Assembly (NCBI GenBank): GCA_033297205.1 | Contig: MU859065.1 | Coordinates: 1-64,000, forward strand | Reading direction: 5' to 3' | DNA: 64,000 nucleotides | DNA from: Pseudoneurospora amorphoporcata | Lineage: Eukaryota; Ascomycota; Sordariomycetes; Sordariales; Sordariaceae | Part shown: in pieces, positions 34,831 to 46,037 of the stretch | Layout of the letters: every line of letters begins with the position of its first letter | Numbering within the stretch: the first letter of the stretch is position 1 | Position numbers and translations under genes: made by a program | The notes under the pieces: model-generated | Told to the model about the DNA's origin: nothing | The model's input: only the letters and a program-made list of their open reading frames with translations | Database searches by the model: none

Positions 34831-35245
34831 GGAAAGGTCTTTTCGGACTGTAGCAAATGTCTTTTTATACTGTCGCTAAATTCTATAACTAGATATAACT
34901 TAGCTATTTATAATCGTATAAGAATAAAAATAGTATTAGAATTTTTCATATTTTTTACTCTATAAGATAGTATCTACGGCGTAATAGCTACTGCCTGTTA
35001 AGCTTTGCGTTGGGCGAAGAAATTAAAAGAAAGAATCTTTTAGCCAAATTTCTATCTTTTTTCTACTTCTTTACTATACCCTACGTCAAGGTCCCGGCGC
35101 TAAGTATGTAAAAAGCGCAAAAAAATAATAGAAATTCTAATACTACAATCGTTCCCATGCCTTTACATTTGGCTAAGTTATATTTAGTTTTAGTTTTGGC
35201 TGATAGTACGAAAAGACATTTGCTACAGTCCGAAAAGACATTCTC
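34831..35245. mobile_element. 415-bp MITE with ~70-bp TIRs and 8-bp TSD TTAGTTTA
   Basis: The left arm (GGAAAGGTCTTTTCGGACTG, then TAGCAAATGTCTTTT) matches the inverted right arm (GAGAATGTCTTTTCGGACTG, then TAGCAAATGTCTTTT); both continue to an ATATAACTTAGC segment. TTAGTTTA borders both ends (34823-34830, 35246-35253). An 8-bp duplication suggests hAT-type mobilisation. It is non-coding and nested between the two inverted LTRs. Confidence 0.7.
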
Positions 35246-35427
35246 TTAGTTTAACTTTCTTTTCGAAATAGGGTTACTTTTAAAATAATTATATTAAAGC
35301 GGGAAAGTATAGTTAGGAAGCCTCCTACCTATCAGAGATATTAATTGTAAGTTGGTTAATTCTCTTATAGTTAGAAAATATCTAACCTATTAATAAGAAA
35401 TGATATTAGACTTTTTAGAGGGGATAG

Positions 35428-36110
35428 TGTTTGCTGCAATACTCTAACTAGCCTATAATTATAGTACTAGTATAGGGATGCTACAGTGAACTATGTACTT
35501 GTAGCAGAGCGGAGCGGAAACGGTGGTACGATAGCAGTACTGAAGGAAGCAGCGTAGTTGCAGCGTAGTTGCAAATACAATAGGAGTGTTGTAAAAGAGG
35601 TCTTAAAGAGGACTCTGCTCTCAAGATAGAAGATTACAGTGAACTCTGCACTGTGGAAAACAACTTATTATAGTGAACTCTGCACTATAAGAAAAGACCG
35701 TATTGTATTGCTTGAGTGTCCTTGCTTGCTTGCTTGCTTAAGGAGTGACTAACTAACAGAGAGGAGAAGTCTTTATATATATAAATGCTGAGTGTCTGGA
35801 AGCTTCCAGAGTGTAGAAGCTTCTTATAAGTTAGTAGAAGTGCTTGTAAGAGTACTATACTATGAAAGGAAAGAGTTGAATCTATGAGCTTCTGTTGCAT
35901 TCTATGATGACAAATCAATCTAGGGAGAATGCTGAATAGGTTCGAGAATCCAGAATGCAGTGGTGAAACCTCTGTGTTCTAGTAGATTCTGTGGGAGCTG
36001 AGTCGACTGATTCCGTAACGTAGAAGGAATAATGTCCTCAGCAATCAGCCTTCTATACTACAAGGTAGTACAATGCAGTTACAAGGCACAGTACTAGCCA
36101 CACGTTAACA
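35428..36110 (-). repeat. LTR of the second retroelement family, inverted copy
   Basis: This is the reverse complement of the LTR at 33179-33809, ending GCAGCAAACA in its own orientation where the other copy has AAATA (a C-to-T change). It is about 50 bp longer because a TATAGTGAACTCTGCACTATA block is partly duplicated near 35650. Read in its own direction it is flanked by CTAT on both sides, compatible with a 4-bp target duplication of a solo LTR. Confidence 0.6.
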
Positions 36111-37368
36111 ATAGTTTATTAAAAAGTAAGATTCATATTAGTAATTAGGTACGCTGGACTTATTAATATACTAGTAATTCTTTAATTTATAGCCTATACG
36201 ATTATAAACAAGGTAAGCTCTCTTTATTCGCTTTCCTCCCTAATTTTAGGAGGTGCTAAACGGTCTTTTATTATTCTACTCATAGGAATTATTAGAATAA
36301 GCATCCTTATTAGTTTCTTTAGCGAAAGTCGTTCTAGTACCGAACGCGCTGCCTTTTAGGATTTGAGAACGATTTTTACTTTATAGAAACGTATTAGTAA
36401 TAATTTACTTAAATTCTTGAGATACTTTTTAATACGTATAAATTTTACTATTTGAGTTTATATAATATCTAGATATTTAAGACGCAAAAAGGGAATTGAG
36501 AAGCCTATTTATAGTTCTAAGAAAATCGAATATCTAATTCTTATTTAATATATTCGTCAACTTCGAAAAATATCCTAATAGTTATAATTTACTCCTATTC
36601 GAATAATTAATTCAATTAATTCTTTAGGTAAATAATAATTAAAATTTTATTAAAATATTTAACTTTAGCGTCCTTTCGGACTTTCTCTTTATTATAGTTA
36701 ACTACTTAGTAGAATTAATTATACTAAATAGCTAGAGTAGTTAATTCTAGAAAGTAAATTAATTAATAGTATTTTGTAACGCTCTTAATTATTTATTTCT
36801 TTAAAATTAAAATCTTATTAAAGAATTTATCCTAATATTTTATTTCATAGTAATAATTTATAAAAGCTAATTAATAGTTGTAGTAGTCCTATTCTATAAT
36901 AAAGTTTAACCTTTTAGCAGCGAAGGAAACTGGCAAGCTGGCTAGGATTAGAGCTAGAACTATAGTTAGAGGAGTTATAATTCCTTAGGCCGTAGAAGCT
37001 TGGGTATTAGCCGCTAAGGAATCCTTAGTAAATTCTAATATAGTTTACTAGAATTAACTATTTGTAACTGGTCCGGTTCCGGTTTTTAGGATTTCTTCTT
37101 AAAAGTTAGAGAGCTCTAGTTTTACTAGTTTCGTAGGCTAGACCTTCCGGATACCTTCGTCGGTAATATATTACTATAAATTTAAATCTATTATTTCAAA
37201 TTTAAATACCTTTTCTTAAAAGAACTAATTTTTAGTCTTTAATAAAGTAGTTTCGCTTACTTTAGTAAAGTCTTAATTAAGAAATATTATTGTTATTTCG
37301 ATATTTACTAAGTACTATATCTTGTTCGGTTTACTATAATTAGTAATAATATGTATGAGACTTTGAAT
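36111..37368 (-). pseudogene. RIP-degraded 5' internal region of the 6.4-kb LTR element
   Basis: AT-rich, stop-filled DNA directly inside the right (5') LTR, where gag should lie in a minus-strand element. No motif can be read with confidence. Confidence 0.4.
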
Positions 37369-37536
37369 TGTAAAATATAAGTACGTATAGGGGTAATCTG
37401 GAAGTGGGGAGAAGATTGTATATTGTATTGAGTTCTGTGTGCCCAGAAATCCCTTATAGAAAATCTGGTTAATGTAATACAATAGAGACCCGCTAAGTTA
37501 TATAATCATCACCTCTGTAAGCCCTCATTTCTGACA
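37369..37536 (-). repeat. LTR (right copy; 5' LTR in element orientation)
   Basis: Runs from TGTAAAATATAAG to TTTCTGACA on the plus strand, 168 bp like its partner, and abuts the GCTGC target duplication. Confidence 0.8.
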
Positions 37537-38109
37537 GCTGCACGGCTGGACGGCTGCCACTCTCTGCCAGAAACTCTGTCACCTTCCGGCCGGCTCCCAC
37601 GGTCGTCGCCGTGTGGGGTGGGTGGGAGGTGTCGATCGCGATGCTTGTTTCGTCTTTTGTCTCTTCGGCAAGTCTTCAGAGATGAAGGCATCCGCAATGT
37701 AGACGGAGATGAATGCTCTTAGTAAGCCAATTCGTGACAATGGCATCCGGTGGGACGCGGTGGTGATGGATGCTTCCTTCGCTCCCGAGTTCGTGATCCA
37801 GATAGCTCAAAGAGACACAGATATAAACCGCCTTCCAGCACCCTGTGTGAATATCTTCAGTGACATCTTCCTCAGCATCTTCATCAGCTTCCTGTCTACC
37901 GGTGCTCCATATTCCATACTACTCACCCCACCGAAGACTCGGAACATCAAAGAATTCTGCCACGTCCAGAGCCCCGCCCTCTTCCCTCCGTTACCATCCA
38001 CGTCTAGACTACGGAACAGCCGCCGGCCTACCAACAACTCCCCGAGAAAGAGTTCCACACCATTGCGATCGCAAGGGTGACATCCTATCGCAATCCGACT
38101 GTAACCGTT

Positions 38110-39045
38110 ATGCGACACGTCCTAGCCCCTAGTAGACTTCGAGCTACCACCAACTTCGCCGGTCTCATAAGAAGCACGTCGACCCCCATCCCTTTCACCT
38201 TCAGAACCTCGACCATCCGTTCATCCAAGACCACAGTCACCAAACCTCCTCTCCAAAGAAACATCCACACGTCACCATCCAAAATGTCCTCCACCCAGAT
38301 CTCCGCCAACGCGGTCCTCGACCTCATCAAGCAGCGCCGCACCTACTACCCTCTCTCCAAGGACCTCGGTTCCTTGACTGTCGAGCGCATCAACGAGATT
38401 GTCAAGGAGGCGCTTCAGCACGTCCCTTCGTCGTTCAACTCGCAGAGCAACCGTGTCGTTGTGCTGTTCGGCGCCGAGCACGAGAAGCTCTGGGATATCG
38501 CCACCGAGACCCTCAAGGCTATCGTGCCCGAGGAGAACTGGGCTAGCACAGCGGGACGCATGGCTATGTTTAAGGGCGCTGCTGGTACTGTATGTTGTCC
38601 CCGTTATTCTTGCTGTTCTCTTTTTACCTCTTCTCCCCTCCTTCTTCACTACTATGGCGCGCTCCCAGCCACCCACCACCTCACACTCCTCCATAAACAA
38701 ATACCACGCTAACCAAACATCAAACAGATCCTCTTCTTCGAAGACGAGACCGTCGTCAAGGGCATGCAAGAAAAGTTCGCCCTCTACGCCGACCGCTTCC
38801 CCGTCTGGGCCACGCAGTCGGATGCCATGCTCCAGCACACTCTCTGGGTTGCTCTCGAGGCCGAGGGTCTCGGTGCCAACCTTCAGCACTACAACCCCTT
38901 GATCGACGCCAAGGTTGCCAAGACTTGGTCCGTCCCCGAAAGCTGGAAGCTCAATGCCCAGCTCGTCTTCGGTGGCAAGACGGGTGATGCGGGTGAGAAG
39001 GCTTTTGGCGCGGTGGAGGAGAAGTTTAAGACTTTCGGCTCCGCC

Positions 39046-39048
<3 letters not shown>
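38110..39048 (+). CDS. Nitroreductase family protein (fungal Frm2/Hbn1-like)
   Basis: Predicted FMN-dependent NAD(P)H nitroreductase-type enzyme of the small fungal group typified by yeast Frm2/Hbn1, linked there to lipid signalling and oxidative stress. Exons 38110-38589 and 38728-39048, with a 138-nt intron (GTATGT, CGCTAACC branch, AACAG), give 266 residues. A second in-frame ATG at 38284 gives 208 residues, close to the ~190 of yeast relatives. The extra 58 residues are rich in Arg, Ser and Thr and nearly free of acidic residues, like a mitochondrial presequence. Family signatures: LIKQRRTYYPLSKD near the N-terminus (FMN phosphate contact region), HVPSSFNSQSNRVVVLFG, ILFFEDETVV after the intron, and LWVALEAEGLGANLQHYNP. 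The retrotransposon ends close upstream, so the promoter may be altered. Confidence 0.85.

Positions 39049-39076
<28 letters not shown>
39049..39076 (+). repeat. (GAA)n microsatellite right after the nitroreductase stop codon
   Basis: Nine uninterrupted GAA units begin at the base after TAA, within the predicted 3' untranslated region. Confidence 0.85.
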
Positions 39077-39704
39077 GAATTTATGTGTTTGGTTGCGTTT
39101 CAAAGAAAGCGAAGCGATTTTGGTCGATTTATAGACTGCTACTGCGCTAGAAATAGAGTAGAGTAGATGATGAATACCCCCTTGTTATCTGCATAATTGA
39201 TTTCGGACTTGGAAATCAGTTCGTCTGGAGAGGATTGGATGGCCGAGTTGAACTTGTGATACATGAGCACGTGCCACGTTGTGAGCCGCACAGCCGGTAT
39301 CCTGATCTTGGCCCTTCGGAGGGATGAGATGAAAGGTTCTTGATCTTCCGATGAAAAAGCCAATTTCTAGAAGCGAAGGGAGAACGTGGGGAGAAGGGGC
39401 TAAAAATACTTGACGCTGGATTTGGCTCCCGAGATAGTGGTTGCGGATGTGTGTTGATCTCATTTCAAAAGAGTGCCCCATGTTTATTTACTTTTTTGCG
39501 ACATCTCATCCATGTGATAGCACAAAGCATTCACTGTCCACGTTAAGGACAATTGCGAAAGCTGTGTGGTATAGATATTCGATTTCTCAGCCATGTACAT
39601 GCCGCCTGTCCATCTATCTGCCCTTTTCAGATCCCAAACACATGCCATGCAGACTTTTTGATGCTTCCAATCTTGAAAGATATATACCTATGAAAAGAAA
39701 ATGG

Positions 39705-39738
39705 AAAAAAAAAAAAAAAAGAAAAAAAAAAAAAAAAA
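39705..39738 (+). repeat. A16-G-A17 tract between convergent genes
   Basis: Two A runs separated by a G lie about 190 bases after the end of the minus-strand PSD gene, as a T tract on its sense strand. This resembles the T48 tract after the C2H2 gene. Confidence 0.8.
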
Positions 39739-39923
39739 GAAAAGACTGCAACGTAAATATTGCTACCCGGGAAGGGGTATGATATAAAGAGCATAAAGTC
39801 AAAGGATACATATTGAAGAGATCCGAGACCCGAATACACCACCTGTATCTTGTCTAATTTTCAACAACCATTCCGTCCCTTCAAACGCCTCCCACCGTAC
39901 CCAGACTTCTTTGTGTGCCTACC

Positions 39924-41648
39924 TTAAAGCTCAACATGACCCAAGGTCTGTCCCATCTTGATCTTTTGCCCCTTCTCCACGTTCCAGGTCCATCCCTTGA
40001 TGACCTTGCCGGACTCGTCGTGCTCGGCAACGGGCGCCTCAAAGACAAGGACGATGGTGCTACCAAGCTGGAAGCCACCCATCTCCTCACCTCTGCGCAG
40101 AGCATGGCCCTTCAGGACCGGGCTCGCAGCCTCGTAGGTGGCCTCAGCATATCCCAGGTAAGGCTCGCCCTTGGCCGCCGCAAGCTCCGCAGCCCGATCA
40201 GCAGCGGTATCGGTCGTCAAGCTGTTGGTACGGAGTTCGCGATCAAAATTGATCTTGATAGAGCCGACATTGGTCGCACCGACGGGGACATAGCTGAAGA
40301 AACCCCAACGCCATCTGCCGAGGAGGACGACACGCTCGTTCAGGGTGAAAAGACCAGGGAGGGTGCGCTGCAGGTAAGGGGACACGCTAAAGAGCTCGCC
40401 GGCAAAGTGACGTCTGCGTTCGACAACCCATTCCGTAGGGGAGTGGAACCGATGGTAGTCGCCAGGAGCCAGATAGATAACAGCATAGTAGAGAGTGTGG
40501 CGCTCGCCACCCGAGAGAACGTCGTACCAGGGCTTCTCACCAAGTGCAAGCTCGGCGCTCACCTCAGTCTCGGAAGTCTTGGAAGGGGTGACAGACTCAT
40601 CCTTGGGCTTGAAAAGCTTGTCGTGCTTCTTGGAACCAGAGAGGAGATCCGGGAGAGTGTAAGAGATACCGTTGACAAGGGCGAATTCCTCGTCCTTCTT
40701 GACCAACTCCTCGTCGCCCTCAGAGTCTCCATTGACCGATTTTGCTTTGGTGCTTTCATCGAGGAGGGTCGTTCCAGAAATGCTAGGAGTTGGCGAATTT
40801 TGGCCCAGGAGCGCATCGATAGTATAAGTCATACCCTTCACCTGTTCGATGTCGCCTCCTTCTATTCGCCCAAACTGTAATATTCGACCATCGGACGGCG
40901 AAACCATGGCATTGTGGTTGGGGTCCACGGGGCGGACCCCGGGCTTGAGAGTGCGGTAGAAGAAAGCGGCGAGGTTGGGGAACTTGTGGAGGTCTTGTTC
41001 TTCGACTTCATCGAGACTGGAGCGGGCACGTGTCAGCACAAAACAGAGAAGAAGGGAGGGGCCTGAGTCTCACTCACTTGACACCAAAGAAGTATGCGTA
41101 TAGACGGAAACCGGGAGCTCTGAGATAGTAGGGGATATTCAATTCGTTGAACTTGCCCCAAAGACGGGACATGGCCTTGAGGGGGAGAGTCGACATGACC
41201 TGGACTTGCCTAAACATTGGGTGGTTAGCTCATGGCGTCAAAATTTGAGCATGTCGGCGTCGTGGCCAACTTACCAAGGGCCGTCCGGCCGGATGCGGCG
41301 CCGCTTCTTGGGCTTGCCGGCTTGACCAGGCTCGGAGCCTTCGGCGGCGGCCTGGCGCTTCTCGTCCTGGTCTCTCGTGTAGACTTTGTAGAACTGCATC
41401 ACGCCTAGCAGGCCGATGCCCAGGCCAATGGGTATGGGGTGCCACTGCATCCTGGGCCGCTTTGGCATGTGGTTGGAAAAAAAGCGTCGTCCAAACATTT
41501 GGTGGGCTTGGGGCGCCCGTGTCGACGCAGGGAACGGAGTTTCGAGTCTGGTGAAGCGCGTGGAAGTCGGACACCGCCCGAAAGCTGTCGAAGAAAGCGT
41601 GGAAACCCGGACTCGAGCGGAGACCGGGCCCAGCTGGAAAGAGGCCAT
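39924..41648 (-). CDS. psd1: Phosphatidylserine decarboxylase, mitochondrial (Psd1 type)
   Basis: Makes phosphatidylethanolamine from phosphatidylserine at the mitochondrial inner membrane. Exons (minus) 41648-41275, 41209-41078 and 41016-39924 give 532 residues; the introns are 65 and 61 nt, with GTAAGT and GTGAGT donors and a GCTGAC branch in the second. An Arg/Ser-rich presequence (about 1-60) is followed by a membrane segment (about 69-87). The conserved core has VSPSDGRIL (Asp 211), GDYHRFHSPTEW (His 357 and 360) and the self-cleavage motif LGST (486-489); Gly487-Ser488 would be cut to give beta and alpha chains and the pyruvoyl cofactor. An acidic, low-complexity insert (about 242-320) separates two similar motifs, VKGMTYTIDALLG and VNGISYTLPDLLSG. 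The mitochondrial signals and lack of a C2 domain argue against the Psd2 type. Confidence 0.93.
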
Positions 41649-43290
41649 CTTGGGGGAGGAAGACGGTCTTTCACGAGCGACAGGGCCGACAGCGTTGGCT
41701 AGGACCACACGGAGAGGCCAGGGCTAGAGCAGGGCCACAGGCAAAGTGGGAAACGAGTGAAAAAGTCGCTTCCGTTAATTAGCGGGTCCGCAATGCGTCG
41801 CAATCCCTGTCGTGGGTGAGTTGAACCGCCCTTCAGGGCTCCCGCCACTTGGCCGAATAGGGGCAGAAGGGGCTGTTCGAGGGGTTCCCCTACAGCCTAT
41901 GGGCGCCGCTAGAGCCCCAGGGGGGGGGGGGGGTCGCAGACGATCCTTAAGGTAACGATGTTCTGGCTTGTGAAAGAGTCAAGTGGAACACCACGCCCAC
42001 ACACGTATCAAGCGTCGCTGTTCGCGGCAACAATTCGGCTACCCAGACACTCTAGACTAGCCCTACTGCGAGTGTCTTGCGTGTTTATGCGCCAGCGTCG
42101 TAGCAGAGGCCCGAACAGGGAGGTGTCTGTGGTATTTGTTGGGGTAAATCTGGCCTCGTCGTGCCCGTCTGACCCGGCGATGTTCAACGAAATATCGAAT
42201 TGGGCAACGAGGAAGCCTACCCCGTATCTTCCTCCCCCGTTTCCCCGCGTCTCCGTCTCCGCGTTCCAGGTTGTCGTCTTTCAAATTTTGATAAGAGCGC
42301 AATGTTAGCCGGGAGGATGGATCCAAGCAAGTGGCAGGATGAGAACCGAGATATGCTGTCGGTTCGTGTCGGGTTGTTTGTGGTTGCGACAAGTGAACGA
42401 TAAATCCAGACCTGAGATGAAAGGCAACATGTATAAATACAGCAACGGATGCGATGACATGAGCACGCGATCTCCTTCCATTCCATCAAGTTTTCTTTCG
42501 CACCAAGCTCTTTCCCGTCATGACGCAAGTGTGCCAGGCGCACAACGGCCGCCCGGGCATGGCACCTGCCTGCCTTTCTCAAATCCCCTCTTTTTCACTT
42601 GCACAGTACCTAGGTACCTCTAGGTACCTAGCTCCCCTGATTCCCCTCACGCCCTCACCTCGGTGTCCTTGATTCGAGGTTGTTCACCAGTGAACCCCGC
42701 GTTCCCTGCAATGTGGGTGCCAGTGACAGAGCGAGTGTGCAGTCAGGACAACGGAAGTGTGCGTGCCGGAGAAGCTGGGAGCCTGGGATAGCGAGTACCC
42801 GCCAGGTGCACGGCTCCGCAACAGGTGTACAATAAAGTGTTTGTTAAACGCCCGGTCTTAGTAGCAGAACGGCCTATTTCCCGTACACTCTTCCAACATG
42901 GAGCCAGGTACCACTCTACCGGCTGCCGGGACCCTGCCTGCCGCGTCGGCCGCTCTGAAAGACAACGTGGAATTTAGGAGCTGACAATAGAACATCACGC
43001 CCGACAGAGACAACCTACAACCCGACTCGCACCTCTACACTGTCCCATCTTGAACCAATATAGCATCTACATCCACGCCTTCCAATTAATATTGCTCCTC
43101 CTATCTCTCCACACTACCGTAATTTGTTTGATTGTCCTCCGAATCCGGTTACTGTACTCTCCAAGTCTAGTTTCCTGTTGACCTAGCCGAACTGAACAGG
43201 CCCATTGAGCTAGCAACGACTCCAAGAAAGAACCCCTACGGTTTTCCTGAAATAGACCGCTTGTCATCCAGCACTTTGTTTACAGTCCAA
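41649..43290. other. Divergent intergenic region between PSD and the HERP-like gene
   Basis: It must hold both promoters. A G14 run lies at 41920-41933. A GTACCTAGGTACCTCTAGGTACCTAG cluster near 42606 gives repeated GGTACC/CCTAGG half-palindromes. No gene supported. Confidence 0.5.
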
Positions 43291-44981
43291 ATGGCCACCG
43301 ACGACCGAGAGCCGGCAGTTTCGCCTTCGGCGCTAGAAGCCGCCGGGGAGAACGGTTCTCTGCTCGTCAATATTCACTTTGTGTCCCCATCTGAAGGCGT
43401 CCCCGACGACCTTGACTTTCAAGGCCTCCCAGCTACGACGACGGTCGGGCAACTAAAGGACAGGATCCGCGATGTTCTTACGATGCACCCGGCTCACGAC
43501 GAGCAGCGCATCATCCACCAAGGCCGATTGCTCGCCAGCGAGAGTGCTACTTTACTCGACGTCTTTGGTGAAGAGAAGGTAAGCACGCCTTCGTCAATGG
43601 TACACAAATTGGGGAACATGGGCTGATATACTTGTCATGCCGACAGCTTCGCACAGGCGACCAACAGCCTCTTCATCTCGTGGTCAGAACCTCCAACCAC
43701 CACCCGGCTGGCCCTATTTCCTCCTCTCAACCAGCACCGGGCTCAGGCCAAACTGCTGCAACGGGGCAAACAATAATGCAGCAGGATGCCTCATCACAGA
43801 ACGGCTGGCGTGCTGACGTACAGCGGATGCAAACCCGGATTGACGCTTTGCGAAACTCGGCTCCTTCTGGAGTACCACCAGCTACAGATGAACAGATTCG
43901 AAACATCCACGAATATCTGACTGGTTCTGCAGCCAGAACATCAACATCTGATCCGACGAACGGGACAGCTACAGCGTCTCAAGAACAGTCCCAACAGCAG
44001 AGACAACAAGCGGAGGTGTATATTCTGTCCTCTCCCAGTGGCCCAAGAGGTCTTTTAGTAAAAAACGGATCGGAGCTGTACGCCACACCAGGCACGTTTC
44101 AGACACATCAATCTCTCCCACTCCCGCAATCACCCTTCTTATACCCTGGAGTCGGTCATCCAGCTGCACTCAACTACCACCCATTACACACGGCACCGCA
44201 AGCCCGGAACCAGCCGCAGAGACCACAAGGGCAACACCAACCGGTGCAGGTGAGGATTAGGGTCGGGATCGACCATCGTGCTATTGGACATGGACTAGGG
44301 CATCCAAACAATCCCGTCGGAGCCGCCGCATTGATCGCTGCAGCGTGGCCTCATATGTGGCTAATTATCAGGTTGATCTTCTTCATATGGTGGTTCACGT
44401 CGAACGATTCTTCTTGGACTCGAGTGTTTACCATGGTGGCCCTGGCCGCTGGCGTTCTCGCCATGAACGCGGGTTTCCTGAATCGATTTGGCAACCAAGC
44501 TCTTGGGCCAATCAGGCAACACCTTGATGGACTACTTCATATGGCCGCCCCGAATCAGCAGCGACGCCAGCGTGTTCCACGACCTCAAGCAACCCCACCT
44601 GCAGCCGCGAACGGTGGGCCTGACGTAGGCCTTGCCGGTTTACACGAGCCTCGGGATATGGACAATGCTGGGGCTGTTCACCTGGTCAATTTCTTCCGCC
44701 GCGTCGAAAGAGCTGGCCTCTTGTTCCTTGCGAGTATCGCTCCTGGCGTTGCTGAGAGGCATATTGCGCAGCTCGAGGCGGCTGAGCGTGAGCATGAGCG
44801 GAGAGAAAGGGAAGAAGCTGCGGCGGCAGCAGAAGCAGCAGCCGCGGCCGTTGCCCCCAACGAGCAAGAGAACCAGCAGCAAGGCGATCAGGCCGAGCAA
44901 ACCACCAACAATGATGCTGGCAGTCCTGTCCACAACCCAGAACATGTGCCGGAGCGAGCAATTCCTCTCCAGGCCGCTTGA
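43291..44981 (+). CDS. HERP-like ubiquitin-domain ER membrane protein
   Basis: Exons 43291-43578 and 43647-44981 (68-nt intron, GTAAGC...GACAG) give 540 residues. A ubiquitin-like domain (about 23-110) has the beta-grasp landmarks: LLVNIHFVSP, a TTVGQLKDRIRDVL helix, QRIIHQGRLL and LHLVVR across the splice. A long Gln/Pro/Ser-rich linker follows, then two hydrophobic segments near 330-350 (LIIRLIFFIWWF) and 360-378 (FTMVALAAGVLAMNAG), then a charged, Ala-rich probable coiled coil (about 440-475). This order matches HERPUD-type proteins, which link ER membrane and ubiquitin ligase in ER-associated degradation. Dsc3-type proteins of the Golgi Dsc E3 complex also have a ubiquitin-like domain plus membrane segments, so that remains an alternative. 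The start has good context (CCAAATGGCC). Confidence 0.8.
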
Positions 44982-46037
44982 GAGCGCTTCCCACTGTTAT
45001 CATTGAGCGGTTGTATTTTTACGGTGAAGTGTACGGATAGTGAAAAATTCAAGTAGAGATGGTGATATCTCTAGCGAACCTTTAGACTTAATGATCATTT
45101 TGGGTCGTTTTTTTGGGCAAAATCAATGCACCTTGAATATTGCACGGTGAATAGCCCTGCGATATGGGAATTCTGTCTTTACAACGGACTAGGAAGCCTG
45201 CGGCATATGAGTATAGACGAATAGCTGTCAGACAAAGACGAACTCTTTCGCAGCACACAGATGGATATATACCTTGCTCTGTGAAACCTCTTCATTTTCG
45301 AATTTCGTACCGAGGACAGATCAAGGAGTCTGCTGTCGACGTATCGAATCGCTTCTTTAGCCCTCCACCAAACCTCGCCGTATTTCATCCAGCTGTTTTG
45401 CAGTAAACTTGAAGTCAGTGTTCCCCATCATATTCAAGACGCGGAAGTAAAGAAGGTGCCGAGTCCTAATTGGTAGTCGTTACTGAAGAAAACAACCTGG
45501 AAGCGAAACGATATGGTCTTCACATCAGTACTTAAAAGTTTGTTAGCGCGGTTCTTGTGACAGGGGTGTGCAAAATTTAACAAGAAAACAACAGGATACT
45601 CGCATTCAAAATCGAAAATTGAAGAAAGTGTATGAGATGGAGAAAACGCATCGAGTTCATACCAACTTTTGGCACGAAAATTGGTAGAATGTTGGTTGAG
45701 TTGCGAAGAGTACGTTGTGAAGTCCCAAGCTAACGAACTTACCAGTACTGATGTGTAGCATAATGCGGGGCCCCAGAGCCTCGGCTCCCACTACCATAGC
45801 TCCCCCGCAGACCAAGCAGTGCAGGGGGACAAAGTCCCCGATCTCAAAAAGCGGCTCACGTCCCGATCCGGGGCAACCACGTACGGGGTTGAATCTTCAA
45901 CTCTTCTTTATTTAGGCGCTTGATCAACAATACCTTATCATCAACTGTTTTTCTAAAAAGCCCAGATATTTAGACATCGTCCTTCAAGTCTTAATCTTCA
46001 TATACAACCAGAGAGATTACAGAGAAAGAAACACACA
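44982..46037. other. Intergenic; promoter of the SDR gene
   Basis: No gene supported. The ~150 bases before the SDR start are CA-rich with ACACACAATGGCG at the start codon. Confidence 0.5.

Larger units (their letters stand above)
31115..37536 (-). mobile_element. Complete LTR retrotransposon with nested insertions (6.4 kb), RIP-degraded
   Basis: Two direct 168-bp LTRs bound the element, and a perfect 5-bp duplication GCTGC lies at 31110-31114 and 37537-37541. Next to the left LTR is CATCCCCCCAGTT; read on the minus strand this is a polypurine tract (AACTGGGGGGATG) directly before an LTR starting TGTTAG, so the element is oriented right to left. That style recalls Ty1/copia, but no pol domain survives to prove it. 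The interior is AT-rich with stops everywhere and hosts at least three further repeats. It ends 569 bases before the long-form start of the nitroreductase gene. Confidence 0.8.

Noticed and set aside
39915..40880. 321-codon plus-strand frame opposite PSD
   Set aside because: Antisense shadow of the PSD exon, which carries clear family motifs.
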